Source: a virus. From it: a stretch of DNA of 29,935 nucleotides. Below, one piece after another: positions 21,697-29,921 of the stretch; the stretch's first letter is position 1, and every line of letters begins with the position of its first letter. The notes below the pieces were generated by a model. The model had not been told where the DNA came from. It saw nothing but the letters and a program-made list of their open reading frames with translations, and made no database searches. The position numbers and the translations under genes were made by a program. The stretch spans positions 1 through 29,935 of IMG/VR virus record IMGVR_UViG_3300045962_000031; one strand, 5' to 3'.

Positions 21697-24468
21697 ATGG
21701 GTACAACTTATTGGCCTAAAGACGATTTAACAGGCAATACCTCCATACGCTTTGCCCCCATGACGTTATTAGGCGTAGGTGGAACTCCTAACGCTACAGA
21801 TGTATTAAATGGTTGGAATACTTGGTATGAGCCGCATTATCGCGGATGGATCAATCCCAATATAGGTGAGAAAAGCGGTTTCATGTTACACGTTGTTGGC
21901 CCTAGTCTATTCACTGATGATGTTAGGCCAAGCGATGCAACCGACCCTAACGATAGTGGTTATGATTGGTCCAAATTTGACGCGATTATGAATTTGAATA
22001 TTCTGACGCGCGATGAGGTGGTAATGGGGTGGCTGTGGCGTTTAGAGACTTCATCAGGATCGTTGTACCCTAACTGGTGGCCTGAAGATTGGTCTTACGC
22101 GCCACCTAATGAAACACGTAAGGTGCCTGATTGGAGTAATCCTGCGGTTCTGCAATTTATGAAGGACTTAATGACAGCAATCGGTGCTAAATATAACGAC
22201 AATACTAATATGTATTTTTGGGGTTTTTCTGAGCAGAATGGGGTACCACAAGAACAAAACGCACAGCAAGAAGAATTCATACGCCATGGTATCGAGCAGC
22301 TTAGCAAATGCATGTGCCTTGTCATGCAGTCCCCTGATGTATACATTCGTGTAAATGATGATATCCACGTTGGAAAAATCTTTTCTGGGCCTAACGCTTT
22401 TCGTGCAGGATGCGGTAGCGATAATTTTCCTACGTATGATTGCGGAGATCCTAACGCGGGGTATATTCAACAATTTAATTCGATGATCCCTAACCCTCCG
22501 GGTGGAAGGCGTAGGGTATCCGCACTGTCACAAGAATCGAATGAGTTTCGCATTATAACAAGTACACATACCCCTATTGATTCCCCATGGGGTGCAGACA
22601 CTTTATTCCCCCTAGATTCTGAACGTTTTATTAATTCAAATATCTCCCCTGCTGTAGTCGTATGGTATTGCAGTTACAAACCCAGAGCGAGCGGGGCTGC
22701 GGCTAACGCTGGACTTGGGTGGGATGGTGGCGCAGATCCAGCGGGAGTAGTGCCTTGCAACATTCTGGTACATGGAACATTAGGGCTTAGAATGACGGGT
22801 ATCGAGTCGAAAGAGTATGATCGGGCTTATCGACTTTTCGGCGCTAATGGCACGCGTGCGGCGCTCTACCCTCCCGTGGGCTTTTCAGCGGGGGGCGCAC
22901 CTCCCGCAGCACTGCCATATATTTCTGATGCTGGTGATGAGTCGTACTATGATGGGGAGACAGGTGTAGATATTGATGGAGGTAATTTTGAGGCTACGCA
23001 GGGTACAGGATGGGTTAGAATCTACGGAAACAATACAGGAACGGGTAGCTATGCGACTCAGACTGTTACAGCCTGGGCAGACGATCAGATTACTATAACA
23101 ATCGATCAAGGAAGCTTGAACGATGGAGCTAATTATCTTTTCGTGCATAACGATTCAGATGATACTAGCGGGTCATACCAGATCTTTTTTCAGAGTACTT
23201 CAGCACAGCCCATTATTCAAAATTTATCCGATAACTCTGTGGCTAATGGGCAGACTAATGTAATTGTTTCAGGTACAAATTTTAATGCTTCTCAAAATAA
23301 CGGCTTTGTCGAAATCAATTCAACATCTGATGGATCTGGTATATCGGCAATACAGACGATTTCTAACTGGTCTGATACGACCATTACCTTTAACGTTAAT
23401 GCTGGGGGCCTTACCCTTGGTGCTAGCTATTATCTTTTTGTTCATGATTCAAGCAATAACTTGAGCAATGGAGTATCGATATTTTTAGAGGATACTGTTA
23501 TCCCCACGGGTCCAATTATTACAGGCGTTAGTGATGGGGATATCTACCATCAAGAAAATAATGTTACTATTGATGGATCTGGTTTTGGTATAAGAGGTAA
23601 TGCATTTGTAACGTTAAACTCTGCATCTGATGGGTCGGGTACATCTGCTACACAGGAAATTCTGAATTGGTCGGATACGCAAATCGGAATAAACGTTAAT
23701 ATAGGGGGTATTCCAGATTCAACTAACGCTTATATGCTAGTGACAACAAATGCAGGTATTCAATCTAACGGTTATCCAGTATTAGTGCGTGCTAATATTG
23801 GTCCTGATATTTTCATTTCAAGTGTTTCACCTACCAATGTTTACGATGGTTTGTTACCTGTAGATATTGAGGGGACGGGTTTTGGAGTTTATATTTCTGG
23901 TAGCTCTAGAATTGAATGCACGCCACGAGGAAATTTTTCTATCGTTCAAGCCCAATCGCTGTTTCAAACTAGCTGGACGGATTCTTTCATACGTATAACA
24001 TTCGTTAGAGGAAATTTAGTTGCGGGTGATATTGATATATACGTTATTAATTCTAGTGGGTATCGTTCTGCTGCTTACCCATTAACGTTAATCACACAAA
24101 CTGGTACACCAATAATAACTCAAATTACTACACTAGGATTGCATCACGATGAGGTTAACGTTCCTGTTTATGGTGCTAACTTCAATGCTCAAACGTCTGC
24201 TAGTGAAGTGATAATCTGGCAAGATAAAGCGAAAACAAAAGGAGCTGTACAACCGATAACTTCGTGGGGTGATACTGTTATTGTCTTTACAGTTAGTCTA
24301 TTAGATTTAGTTTTTGAAACGCGTACAGGGTATCTAACGGTTACAAATTCTGAAGGTTTAACAAGTGAATTATTCACAGTGCAAATTGAAGGTGAAGATT
24401 TTGAATCTTTTATCATAGATAATGCTGATCTGGGGTACGTAGATACAGCAGGATTTTCTAATGTCTGA
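21697..24468 (+). CDS. Receptor-binding candidate: glycoside-hydrolase-like domain plus five IPT/TIG domains
   Basis: The 923-residue protein has an N-terminal 400-residue domain rich in Trp/Asp/Glu that looks like a (beta/alpha)8 glycoside hydrolase: VVMGWLWRLETSSG near 107-120, NMYFWGFSEQNGVP near 169-182 with a Glu at the position where clan A enzymes carry the acid/base residue, and SALSQESNEF near 277-286. It is followed by five Ig-like IPT/TIG repeats of about 100 residues each, starting near residues 409, 507, 608, 707 and 807 (e.g. ITGVSDGDIYHQENNVTIDG, strands ending SWSDT.I.F.V). The layout suggests a tail-tip enzyme that digests or binds host polysaccharide on a rigid Ig stalk. Which sugar is unknown. 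Confidence 0.7.
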   Translation: MGTTYWPKDDLTGNTSIRFAPMTLLGVGGTPNATDVLNGWNTWYEPHYRGWINPNIGEKSGFMLHVVGPSLFTDDVRPSDATDPNDSGYDWSKFDAIMNLNILTRDEVVMGWLWRLETSSGSLYPNWWPEDWSYAPPNETRKVPDWSNPAVLQFMKDLMTAIGAKYNDNTNMYFWGFSEQNGVPQEQNAQQEEFIRHGIEQLSKCMCLVMQSPDVYIRVNDDIHVGKIFSGPNAFRAGCGSDNFPTYDCGDPNAGYIQQFNSMIPNPPGGRRRVSALSQESNEFRIITSTHTPIDSPWGADTLFPLDSERFINSNISPAVVVWYCSYKPRASGAAANAGLGWDGGADPAGVVPCNILVHGTLGLRMTGIESKEYDRAYRLFGANGTRAALYPPVGFSAGGAPPAALPYISDAGDESYYDGETGVDIDGGNFEATQGTGWVRIYGNNTGTGSYATQTVTAWADDQITITIDQGSLNDGANYLFVHNDSDDTSGSYQIFFQSTSAQPIIQNLSDNSVANGQTNVIVSGTNFNASQNNGFVEINSTSDGSGISAIQTISNWSDTTITFNVNAGGLTLGASYYLFVHDSSNNLSNGVSIFLEDTVIPTGPIITGVSDGDIYHQENNVTIDGSGFGIRGNAFVTLNSASDGSGTSATQEILNWSDTQIGINVNIGGIPDSTNAYMLVTTNAGIQSNGYPVLVRANIGPDIFISSVSPTNVYDGLLPVDIEGTGFGVYISGSSRIECTPRGNFSIVQAQSLFQTSWTDSFIRITFVRGNLVAGDIDIYVINSSGYRSAAYPLTLITQTGTPIITQITTLGLHHDEVNVPVYGANFNAQTSASEVIIWQDKAKTKGAVQPITSWGDTVIVFTVSLLDLVFETRTGYLTVTNSEGLTSELFTVQIEGEDFESFIIDNADLGYVDTAGFSNV

Positions 24469-27022
24469 TATAACGTTAACAAACACTAGCTATAATGGCG
24501 CATCGCCTAGTCTATCGTGGTCCCACAATATCGGTGTTAGCGATGATTATTTAATTGTTGGAATCTATTTAGAAGATGCAACTAATACAATAGATGGGTG
24601 CACTGTTGATGGGACCGCTCTATCGTTAGGAATAGGCGCAAAAAATTCTGCCCTGGCATCAGCTATTTATTACACTACTTCGGCTAATTTACCTGCCCCT
24701 GGTAACGCTACTATTGTTATCAGCACCGCTGAACATGCAGCAGGGGTGGTTGCTAACGCTATATCTGGGTATTCATTCGCGCAACAAGGACCACAAGCTA
24801 CAGCAGTTGGTTCTGTGGCAGGATCAACTACGGTAAAAACATCATTAACGACTAGCGTAAATGGCACTTTAATTTTCGATGCTGTTTGTGCTGCATATAT
24901 GAATGCAGAATTCTCTGTTGATTCAGGTCAAACGTTAGACTTTGATTTGGATAATCGCTCAGGATTATCCGCAGGAATGTCGCATGAAGAAACTATTAGT
25001 GCTGGTGTTAGTTCCCTTGGGTGGACTTCCACGTTATCGCATACGCATTTGGTTCAAGTGGCAGCATCATTTGAGCCAGCAGAAGCGGGAGGAGGAGCGC
25101 CTGTCTCATCCGTTAGTCGTGAAATACCCTTTCCGATTTATGGTACGACCATTGATGATATTTCTAACCTAAGTGATATAGTTACAGCGTTAGACGATCT
25201 AACGTATATGCCAGTTACGAGAATTGTTTTCGATGAGGATCAAGATCCTTCCGTTTATAACAATGCTGTTAATGATATTGGTAGCGTTAGTTTTATAATG
25301 GGTGAGCTACTTGATTCTTCTGCTGTATTCTCGTATAGCGTGAGCGATTACAGTGCACGCGTTAGCAGTTATATTGCGTATTTTGGAGATCGTATTGATA
25401 TATACGAAGTCGCTAACGAGATAAATGGGGAATGGTTAGGGTCTGAATCTGATTCTGTGGCGAAAATGATTGATGCTTACGATCAGGTGAAGGACGCAGG
25501 GTATCGTGCAGCAGTTACATTTTATTATAACGAAGACTGTGAAACGTATGCCTGGGAAGAAATGTGGACTTGGATTAATGCTAACGTCCCCTCGCGTATG
25601 TTTCAAAATTTAGATTATTGTTTGCTGAGTTGGTGGCCTGCTGATTGCAACGATTTAGAAAAAACAGAAGCAGAATGGGGTACTGTATTTTCTACGTTAT
25701 CGAATTTATTTCCTAACTCTAAGGTAGGTTTTTCAGAAGTCGGTACAGAAGGGAATGACACGCAACGCGCTGAAGTAATGGAGGAATATTATGAATTGTC
25801 TATCAATCTAAACGCTTACATAGGCGGATATTTTTATTGGTACTGGAAGGATGATTGTGTTCCAAAAACAGAGCCGTTATGGACAACATTCGAGAATATT
25901 ATAAGTGCGTTACCTGCCCCGACGTTAGATGCAGATCCGCCTGCAAGTGGATCTGGGGAAATAACGTACGATAGCGATGGAGAAAGCGGGAACGCTAACA
26001 TCACGACACTATCGATTCCTAGCATTACCGTTTCCACAGAATCAGATAGACTTTTTGTCGTGCAATTAGGCTTAGAAGATAAATCTGCTACAGGGTTAGT
26101 TGTTTCCTCAATGCTTTTTGATGGTGTAGCGGGTACATTAGCAGTAAGTCAATCTGAATCTACTAGCGATGAAATCAAAGCATTAATTTACTACTGGTTA
26201 GATGCTAGCCTGCCTGCCTCTGGTACTGCGTCGTTAGCAGTGACTATGAGCGCAGAAGTTCGTACAATTAGTATGAACTATACGTTTGTCTATGGTGTGA
26301 AGCAACAAGCCCCAGAAGCTACGGGTGCAGCCAGCGCAACAGGAACATCTGTTGATCCTTCCCTAACGACTTTAACAGATAATGCATTTGTATTTTCTAG
26401 TGTAGTTACGTCTACGGGTACACCTAATCTATCCCCCGGTGCATCTCAAACTGAACGTTTTGAGTATTCTGGTGCAAGTACACATGCGGGTGGCGATAAA
26501 GAAGTAGCAACTTCGGGAGCGACTTCTAACGCTTGGACAGCAAGCAGTTCAGATAACTTGGCAGCTGTGAGCGCAGCTTGGGCACCAACCCCCATAGCGT
26601 CTAGTGAGGATAACTATTACGGTACATCTGCCCGTGTAGCAGCAGGTGATTCTTCTGGGGATAAGGCGACATTTACTTTTACTGTTAGCCGATCGATCGC
26701 TAAAGTCGATATTTTTTCGCAATGGCCTACGGGTAATTATGCTACAGATACCCCTTACACCATAACAATGCCTGATAGCAGTACAACAACTTATGACGTT
26801 GATCAGTCAACACGTGGTGGTCAAGTTAATTATATAGGGGGCGTAAATGGGCGTTTTAACCCTGGCGTTATTACTGTTAATATTGGTGATGACGCTAACG
26901 GAAACGTTGTAGCGGATATGGTTCGACTTGAGGTAACGTACGCAACACCACCTAAAAGTGACCTTGAGTTGATTGATTCAATTTCCCCTGAACGTCAATA
27001 TATGCGTAGGCTTGTGGACTAA
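24461..27022 (+). CDS. Tail fibre/depolymerase candidate: beta-sandwich, GH-A-like barrel, golvesin-like domain
   Basis: The 853-residue protein overlaps the previous gene by 8 bases. Domains: a beta-sandwich (about 1-210), a clan GH-A-like barrel (about 217-477) with IDIYEVANEINGEW near 312-325 (Asn-Glu acid/base) and KVGFSEVGTEG near 422-432 (candidate nucleophile), and a second beta-sandwich (about 497-713) that resembles the first (SP.ASQTERF/SVDSGQTLDF; AAVSAAWAP/VQVAASFEP). A golvesin-C-like carbohydrate-binding domain follows (about 713-830, with RVAAGDSSGDKATFTFTV and NVVADMVRLEV). The short C terminus contains LELIDSISPER, like one repeat of the fibre gene at 13775. Two catalytic Glu candidates make real hydrolase activity plausible. 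Confidence 0.75.
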   Translation: MSDITLTNTSYNGASPSLSWSHNIGVSDDYLIVGIYLEDATNTIDGCTVDGTALSLGIGAKNSALASAIYYTTSANLPAPGNATIVISTAEHAAGVVANAISGYSFAQQGPQATAVGSVAGSTTVKTSLTTSVNGTLIFDAVCAAYMNAEFSVDSGQTLDFDLDNRSGLSAGMSHEETISAGVSSLGWTSTLSHTHLVQVAASFEPAEAGGGAPVSSVSREIPFPIYGTTIDDISNLSDIVTALDDLTYMPVTRIVFDEDQDPSVYNNAVNDIGSVSFIMGELLDSSAVFSYSVSDYSARVSSYIAYFGDRIDIYEVANEINGEWLGSESDSVAKMIDAYDQVKDAGYRAAVTFYYNEDCETYAWEEMWTWINANVPSRMFQNLDYCLLSWWPADCNDLEKTEAEWGTVFSTLSNLFPNSKVGFSEVGTEGNDTQRAEVMEEYYELSINLNAYIGGYFYWYWKDDCVPKTEPLWTTFENIISALPAPTLDADPPASGSGEITYDSDGESGNANITTLSIPSITVSTESDRLFVVQLGLEDKSATGLVVSSMLFDGVAGTLAVSQSESTSDEIKALIYYWLDASLPASGTASLAVTMSAEVRTISMNYTFVYGVKQQAPEATGAASATGTSVDPSLTTLTDNAFVFSSVVTSTGTPNLSPGASQTERFEYSGASTHAGGDKEVATSGATSNAWTASSSDNLAAVSAAWAPTPIASSEDNYYGTSARVAAGDSSGDKATFTFTVSRSIAKVDIFSQWPTGNYATDTPYTITMPDSSTTTYDVDQSTRGGQVNYIGGVNGRFNPGVITVNIGDDANGNVVADMVRLEVTYATPPKSDLELIDSISPERQYMRRLVD

Positions 27023-28908
27023 TGCTACAAATCAATGACACAATTATTGTAGAGGTTAGAAGGGAAAACGCTGCCCCTTCCCCTCCCGTCATTTACACCA
27101 CACCGTTAGCGGGTATAGGTGGCGATTTCACATCGCAGAAGCCTATAATTAAGCGTCAATTTTTTATTAATAACTCAGATTTTTCAGACTATGTTATGGA
27201 ATGGCCTACGTTAGTCTCAAAGTGGGATGACGCGAGACCACGTGATTTAAAAATAAAATTACTGAATAGTGGGCATAAACTTAATTCATTTTTTAGCAAT
27301 AGACCGACGTTAAATTCATCTGTATTTATTGCCATAGGTTATGAAAACGTTACAGCGTTAAATGTCAATAGTGGCGCACAGTTAGAATTCTATTCTGCAA
27401 GTATCGCTTCGCCTCACTCTAAAACTATTTGCTTTCATACTGCTGTAGAAAGTGGTAGTTTTGATTATGAGCATTATACTTTTTGGCGTAGTGGTAATAC
27501 AGACGCAGGATCGGGGTATATAGAAGTTTCGAAAACTGATAGTAATTATTTAAGGTTAGATTATCATGATCATGATACTTCAAATGTAACGTTAGAAACA
27601 ACAGACTTTGTTTTTTATCCTGGTCGTTATCATCATGTATGCGCCTATGTAGGTAGTGATAATCTAGCTCTATATGTAGATGCAGCGTTAGTCAGTTCTG
27701 CGACACATGGGTCTAATCCGTTAGCTACTATTGATCCTCGCTGGTTAGGCTATATAGGGGGCAAAGATACCACTAAAAGCTTTCGTATAGCTGACGTTCG
27801 CATCTATTCACAAGTAACGTTATCGTATGCTGAAATTAATAATATCAGGTATGGGGCAGGTGATTTAATTGGCCCACAACCTCAAAACCATCATAAATTT
27901 CAGCTAAATTTAAAAGATTCAATTAAAGGTTACGACGATACAGCATTAGGCGAACTTACTTATACTTATGGACCACCATCTTACCCTACGATGAAAACAG
28001 TCTTTAGAGGTAGGTTAGACGGTCTAGTCTATGATGATGGTAAAGTGACGCTTAATTTAATCGATAAGATGCACCCATTAGGCGAGAAGACTATCGGCAC
28101 CCCAAATGCACCAATACATTACACTAATGCTCTACCTTCAGATATAGCGTTAGAAGCAATTGTATCTTATGGCGGACTAACGCGATCGTTAAATGTCGAT
28201 AGTGCAAGCTTTGCAAAATGGTCGCAAGTATTTTCATTAAATTCAATTCGTATGGATGCCACTTTTACAGGGCAAAGACCTACTGAAGTGTTGCGTACAA
28301 TATCACAAATGACGCAAAGTGCTATTTACACATCACATAGCAGCTTAAATACTTATCTTTATTTTAATTTATTTTCTGAATTAGGTTCCTCTACACTAAC
28401 ACTAAACGAAGCAGTAACGCTAGACTCAGAAGCACGATTAGACATGGATGACGTTATAAACTATCAGTACATCGCTGCTGATTATGACGTAAGCAGCAAT
28501 TACCATAAAACTGAAGTATTAGCCCAAGATACTGTAAGCGCGGGTAACTACGGTATTAGGGAGGATAAACAAAAATCAAGCACGTTATGGTTTGTCGGTA
28601 GTATTTCAGCGTTATATTTTGCTAATAGATCCATCGCTATGAACAAGGAACCAAAAGCAAAATTTAAAGTGACTACGGGGTTAATGGGGTTAGACGTTAA
28701 TATTTCTGATACTGTTATCATTACAGATAACTTGTTAGAACTTCAAGGTGGTAATGTAGCGGGAGGTTATCGAGTTCTAGGCAAAACAGTAAATTTAAAT
28801 GATGGTACTGTTAAGTTAGAAGCCACAGAAGCAGGCGCAATTTTTACTGACAATGTGCCATTTAGATTAGACTATTCGAAACTAGACGGGGTGGACGTAT
28901 TGTTATGA
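27022..28908 (+). CDS. Tail hub/baseplate protein with LamG-like insertion
   Basis: The 628-residue protein has the bilobed beta-rich look of tail hub proteins: an N-terminal part with IIKRQFFINNSDFSDYVMEWPTL before residue 70, and a C-terminal part with VFRGRLDGLVYDDGKVTLNL near 330-349, TEVLRTISQMTQSAIY and the final beta domain (TGLMGLDVNISDTVIITDN). Residues about 107-277 are an inserted concanavalin/LamG-type sandwich (AQLEFYSASIASPH, DFVFYPGRYHHVCAYV, DNLALYVDAALVSS, FRIADVRIYSQ). Such a sugar-binding insertion in the hub is an elaboration. The start overlaps the previous stop (TAATG); the end overlaps the next gene (ATGA). Confidence 0.75.
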   Translation: MLQINDTIIVEVRRENAAPSPPVIYTTPLAGIGGDFTSQKPIIKRQFFINNSDFSDYVMEWPTLVSKWDDARPRDLKIKLLNSGHKLNSFFSNRPTLNSSVFIAIGYENVTALNVNSGAQLEFYSASIASPHSKTICFHTAVESGSFDYEHYTFWRSGNTDAGSGYIEVSKTDSNYLRLDYHDHDTSNVTLETTDFVFYPGRYHHVCAYVGSDNLALYVDAALVSSATHGSNPLATIDPRWLGYIGGKDTTKSFRIADVRIYSQVTLSYAEINNIRYGAGDLIGPQPQNHHKFQLNLKDSIKGYDDTALGELTYTYGPPSYPTMKTVFRGRLDGLVYDDGKVTLNLIDKMHPLGEKTIGTPNAPIHYTNALPSDIALEAIVSYGGLTRSLNVDSASFAKWSQVFSLNSIRMDATFTGQRPTEVLRTISQMTQSAIYTSHSSLNTYLYFNLFSELGSSTLTLNEAVTLDSEARLDMDDVINYQYIAADYDVSSNYHKTEVLAQDTVSAGNYGIREDKQKSSTLWFVGSISALYFANRSIAMNKEPKAKFKVTTGLMGLDVNISDTVIITDNLLELQGGNVAGGYRVLGKTVNLNDGTVKLEATEAGAIFTDNVPFRLDYSKLDGVDVLL

Positions 28909-29099
28909 TATTAAAAATTGTAACGTGTGACATATGCGGAGAATCTTATCGCGAGTTAAAATATGGAGAAGGTTTTCCTGGGTGGGGGCAGTTACATGGT
29001 ATTGCGTTAGATGGTGTTCCAGATCCTTACTTTTGCCCGGAGCATTTAGCTGAAATTTCTGATTTTGTCTGCCAATTGAAGGAGAATAAAAATGGCTGA
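28905..29099 (+). CDS. Zinc-finger-like miniprotein
   Basis: The 64-residue protein has four metal-ligand candidates in the arrangement C8-x2-C11 (CDIC) and C44-x2-H47 (CPEH), as in small treble-clef or zinc-ribbon proteins. The rest (GEGFPGWGQLHGIAL) is short and polar. It overlaps both flanking tail genes, so it is made together with the hub and the tip protein. Function unknown; a structural or host-RNA-polymerase-type role cannot be told from sequence. Confidence 0.65.
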   Translation: MILKIVTCDICGESYRELKYGEGFPGWGQLHGIALDGVPDPYFCPEHLAEISDFVCQLKENKNG

Positions 29100-29526
29100 T
29101 TGGACACCTAACATTCAATTCCCCCTGGGTTCTATCCTAACGTCCGCAAAGATGGATCAACTAAGAGATAACATCGAAGCGTTAGCATCTGATGCTGATG
29201 GTGCGCCCGTCATAGTAAGTGATGCGTTAGAAGATTACCCATGGGGTTATGAGGATATCAGGGTTGGTTCCCTAATACGCAACAGGTTATCCGCATCTAC
29301 TAATAGCACATCTGGCTCGTTATCCGCAAGTGGGACTGTTGATATAACGCTACCCCCCTATTGCTTTTATGTTGCTGTGGGAACTACGGGCGGGATTGGT
29401 GGACCTATTTATATCGCTGCTGGTACTGGCACGCCTAACGTAGATGCGCCTAAAATTAAATTAGTCAATGCAAGTGCAGATAATTCAGTTAACTACCAAG
29501 TTAAGTGGCGATATCTCAATGCATAA
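29092..29526 (+). CDS. Tail-tip/fibre-associated protein
   Basis: The 144-residue protein begins WTPNIQFPLGSILTSAKMDQ then LRDNIEALASDADGAP, a start very common in short phage tail fibre or tail-tip proteins ('W.......LT...L..N...L..'), followed by beta-strand-rich sequence (SGSLSASGTVDITLPPYCFYV, then YQVKWRYLNA). GGAG precedes ATG 29092 within the preceding gene. It is the last rightward gene; a 52-bp palindromic element follows. Confidence 0.7.
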   Translation: MADWTPNIQFPLGSILTSAKMDQLRDNIEALASDADGAPVIVSDALEDYPWGYEDIRVGSLIRNRLSASTNSTSGSLSASGTVDITLPPYCFYVAVGTTGGIGGPIYIAAGTGTPNVDAPKIKLVNASADNSVNYQVKWRYLNA

Positions 29527-29530
29527 AGCA

Positions 29531-29582
29531 TAGCGCATCACATGTGACGCATCACATGTGACGCATCACATGTGACGCGCTA
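29531..29582. repeat. 52-bp palindromic element with three tandem 14-bp units
   Basis: The unit CGCATCACATGTGA occurs three times in tandem (29534-29547, 29548-29561, 29562-29575). Each contains the perfect 10-bp palindrome TCACATGTGA. The flanks TAGCGC (29531-29536) and GCGCTA (29577-29582) are inverse complements, so the whole element is a near-perfect palindrome broken only by A/C mismatches. It lies between two convergent genes. No T-run follows on either strand, so it is not a classical terminator. Confidence 0.95.
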
Positions 29583-29599
29583 GATTCCGAGCTAAAAAA

Positions 29600-29833
29600 T
29601 TAGGCCGCTTCTGCCTCATCCTGGGCGTTAGGCTCATCTGTTGCAGTCAAGTCTTCAAGTTCCTCCCCGCTTTCCAAAAACTTAATCACCTCATCAGTAC
29701 TGGCACGCCCATAATCATAACGCGATTGCAGAATAGACATGATATGCTGTCGCACTTGGGTCGTGTTGTTAGCCTTGACGATAGTGGTTTCGTTATCTAG
29801 AGTAACGTTATAGTAATGTACTGAGTTAGACAT
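29600..29833 (-). CDS. Small conserved-type phage protein on the opposite strand
   Basis: Leftward gene; ATG at 29833 is preferred over GTG 29845 because GGGAGG (complement of 29838-29843) lies just upstream. The 77-residue product starts with a beta segment (HYYNVTLDNETTIVKAN), continues with a helix (QVRQHIMSILQSRYDYGRAS) and a 'TDEVIKFLESGEELED' segment, and ends in an acidic tail. The combination of a short beta lead, a helix and an A-T/S-x-D/E-E-V/L pattern resembles a small hypothetical protein seen in many proteobacterial phages, of unknown function. It is transcribed from its own promoter at the right edge, so it may be an early gene. Confidence 0.65.
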   Translation of the reverse strand: MSNSVHYYNVTLDNETTIVKANNTTQVRQHIMSILQSRYDYGRASTDEVIKFLESGEELEDLTATDEPNAQDEAEAA

Positions 29834-29863
29834 ATAGCCTCCCACATTGTTAAAGTTAGGTTG

Positions 29864-29887
29864 AACTGGGAGTTTAACCTCCCAGTT
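29864..29887 (-). promoter_or_regulatory. Hairpin at the 5' end of the leftward transcript
   Basis: AACTGGGAG (29864-29872) and CTCCCAGTT (29879-29887) form a perfect 9-bp inverted repeat with a 6-base loop. The predicted transcription start (about 29886) falls at its edge, so the RNA would begin with this hairpin. It could protect the mRNA 5' end or, as DNA, serve as a repressor operator. Confidence 0.7.
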
Positions 29888-29892
29888 ATTAA

Positions 29893-29921
29893 ATTATACT
29901 AAAAACTAACTAACGTGTAAA
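29893..29921 (-). promoter_or_regulatory. Consensus-like sigma70 promoter, leftward
   Basis: On the - strand, TTTACA (29916-29921) and TATAAT (29893-29898) are separated by exactly 17 bases; five of six and six of six bases match the consensus. It points to the leftward gene at 29600-29833. The spacer contains a copy of CGTTAG. Confidence 0.85.

Noticed and set aside
29552-29575. The palindromic units as CRP-type operators (TGTGA and TCACA half-sites)
   Set aside because: Spacing between TGTGA and TCACA is 4 bases here and not the 6 of CRP sites, and no promoter boxes lie next to it.
29531-29582. The triple palindromic repeat as a CRISPR array
   Set aside because: Units are only 14 bp and directly adjacent with no spacers.
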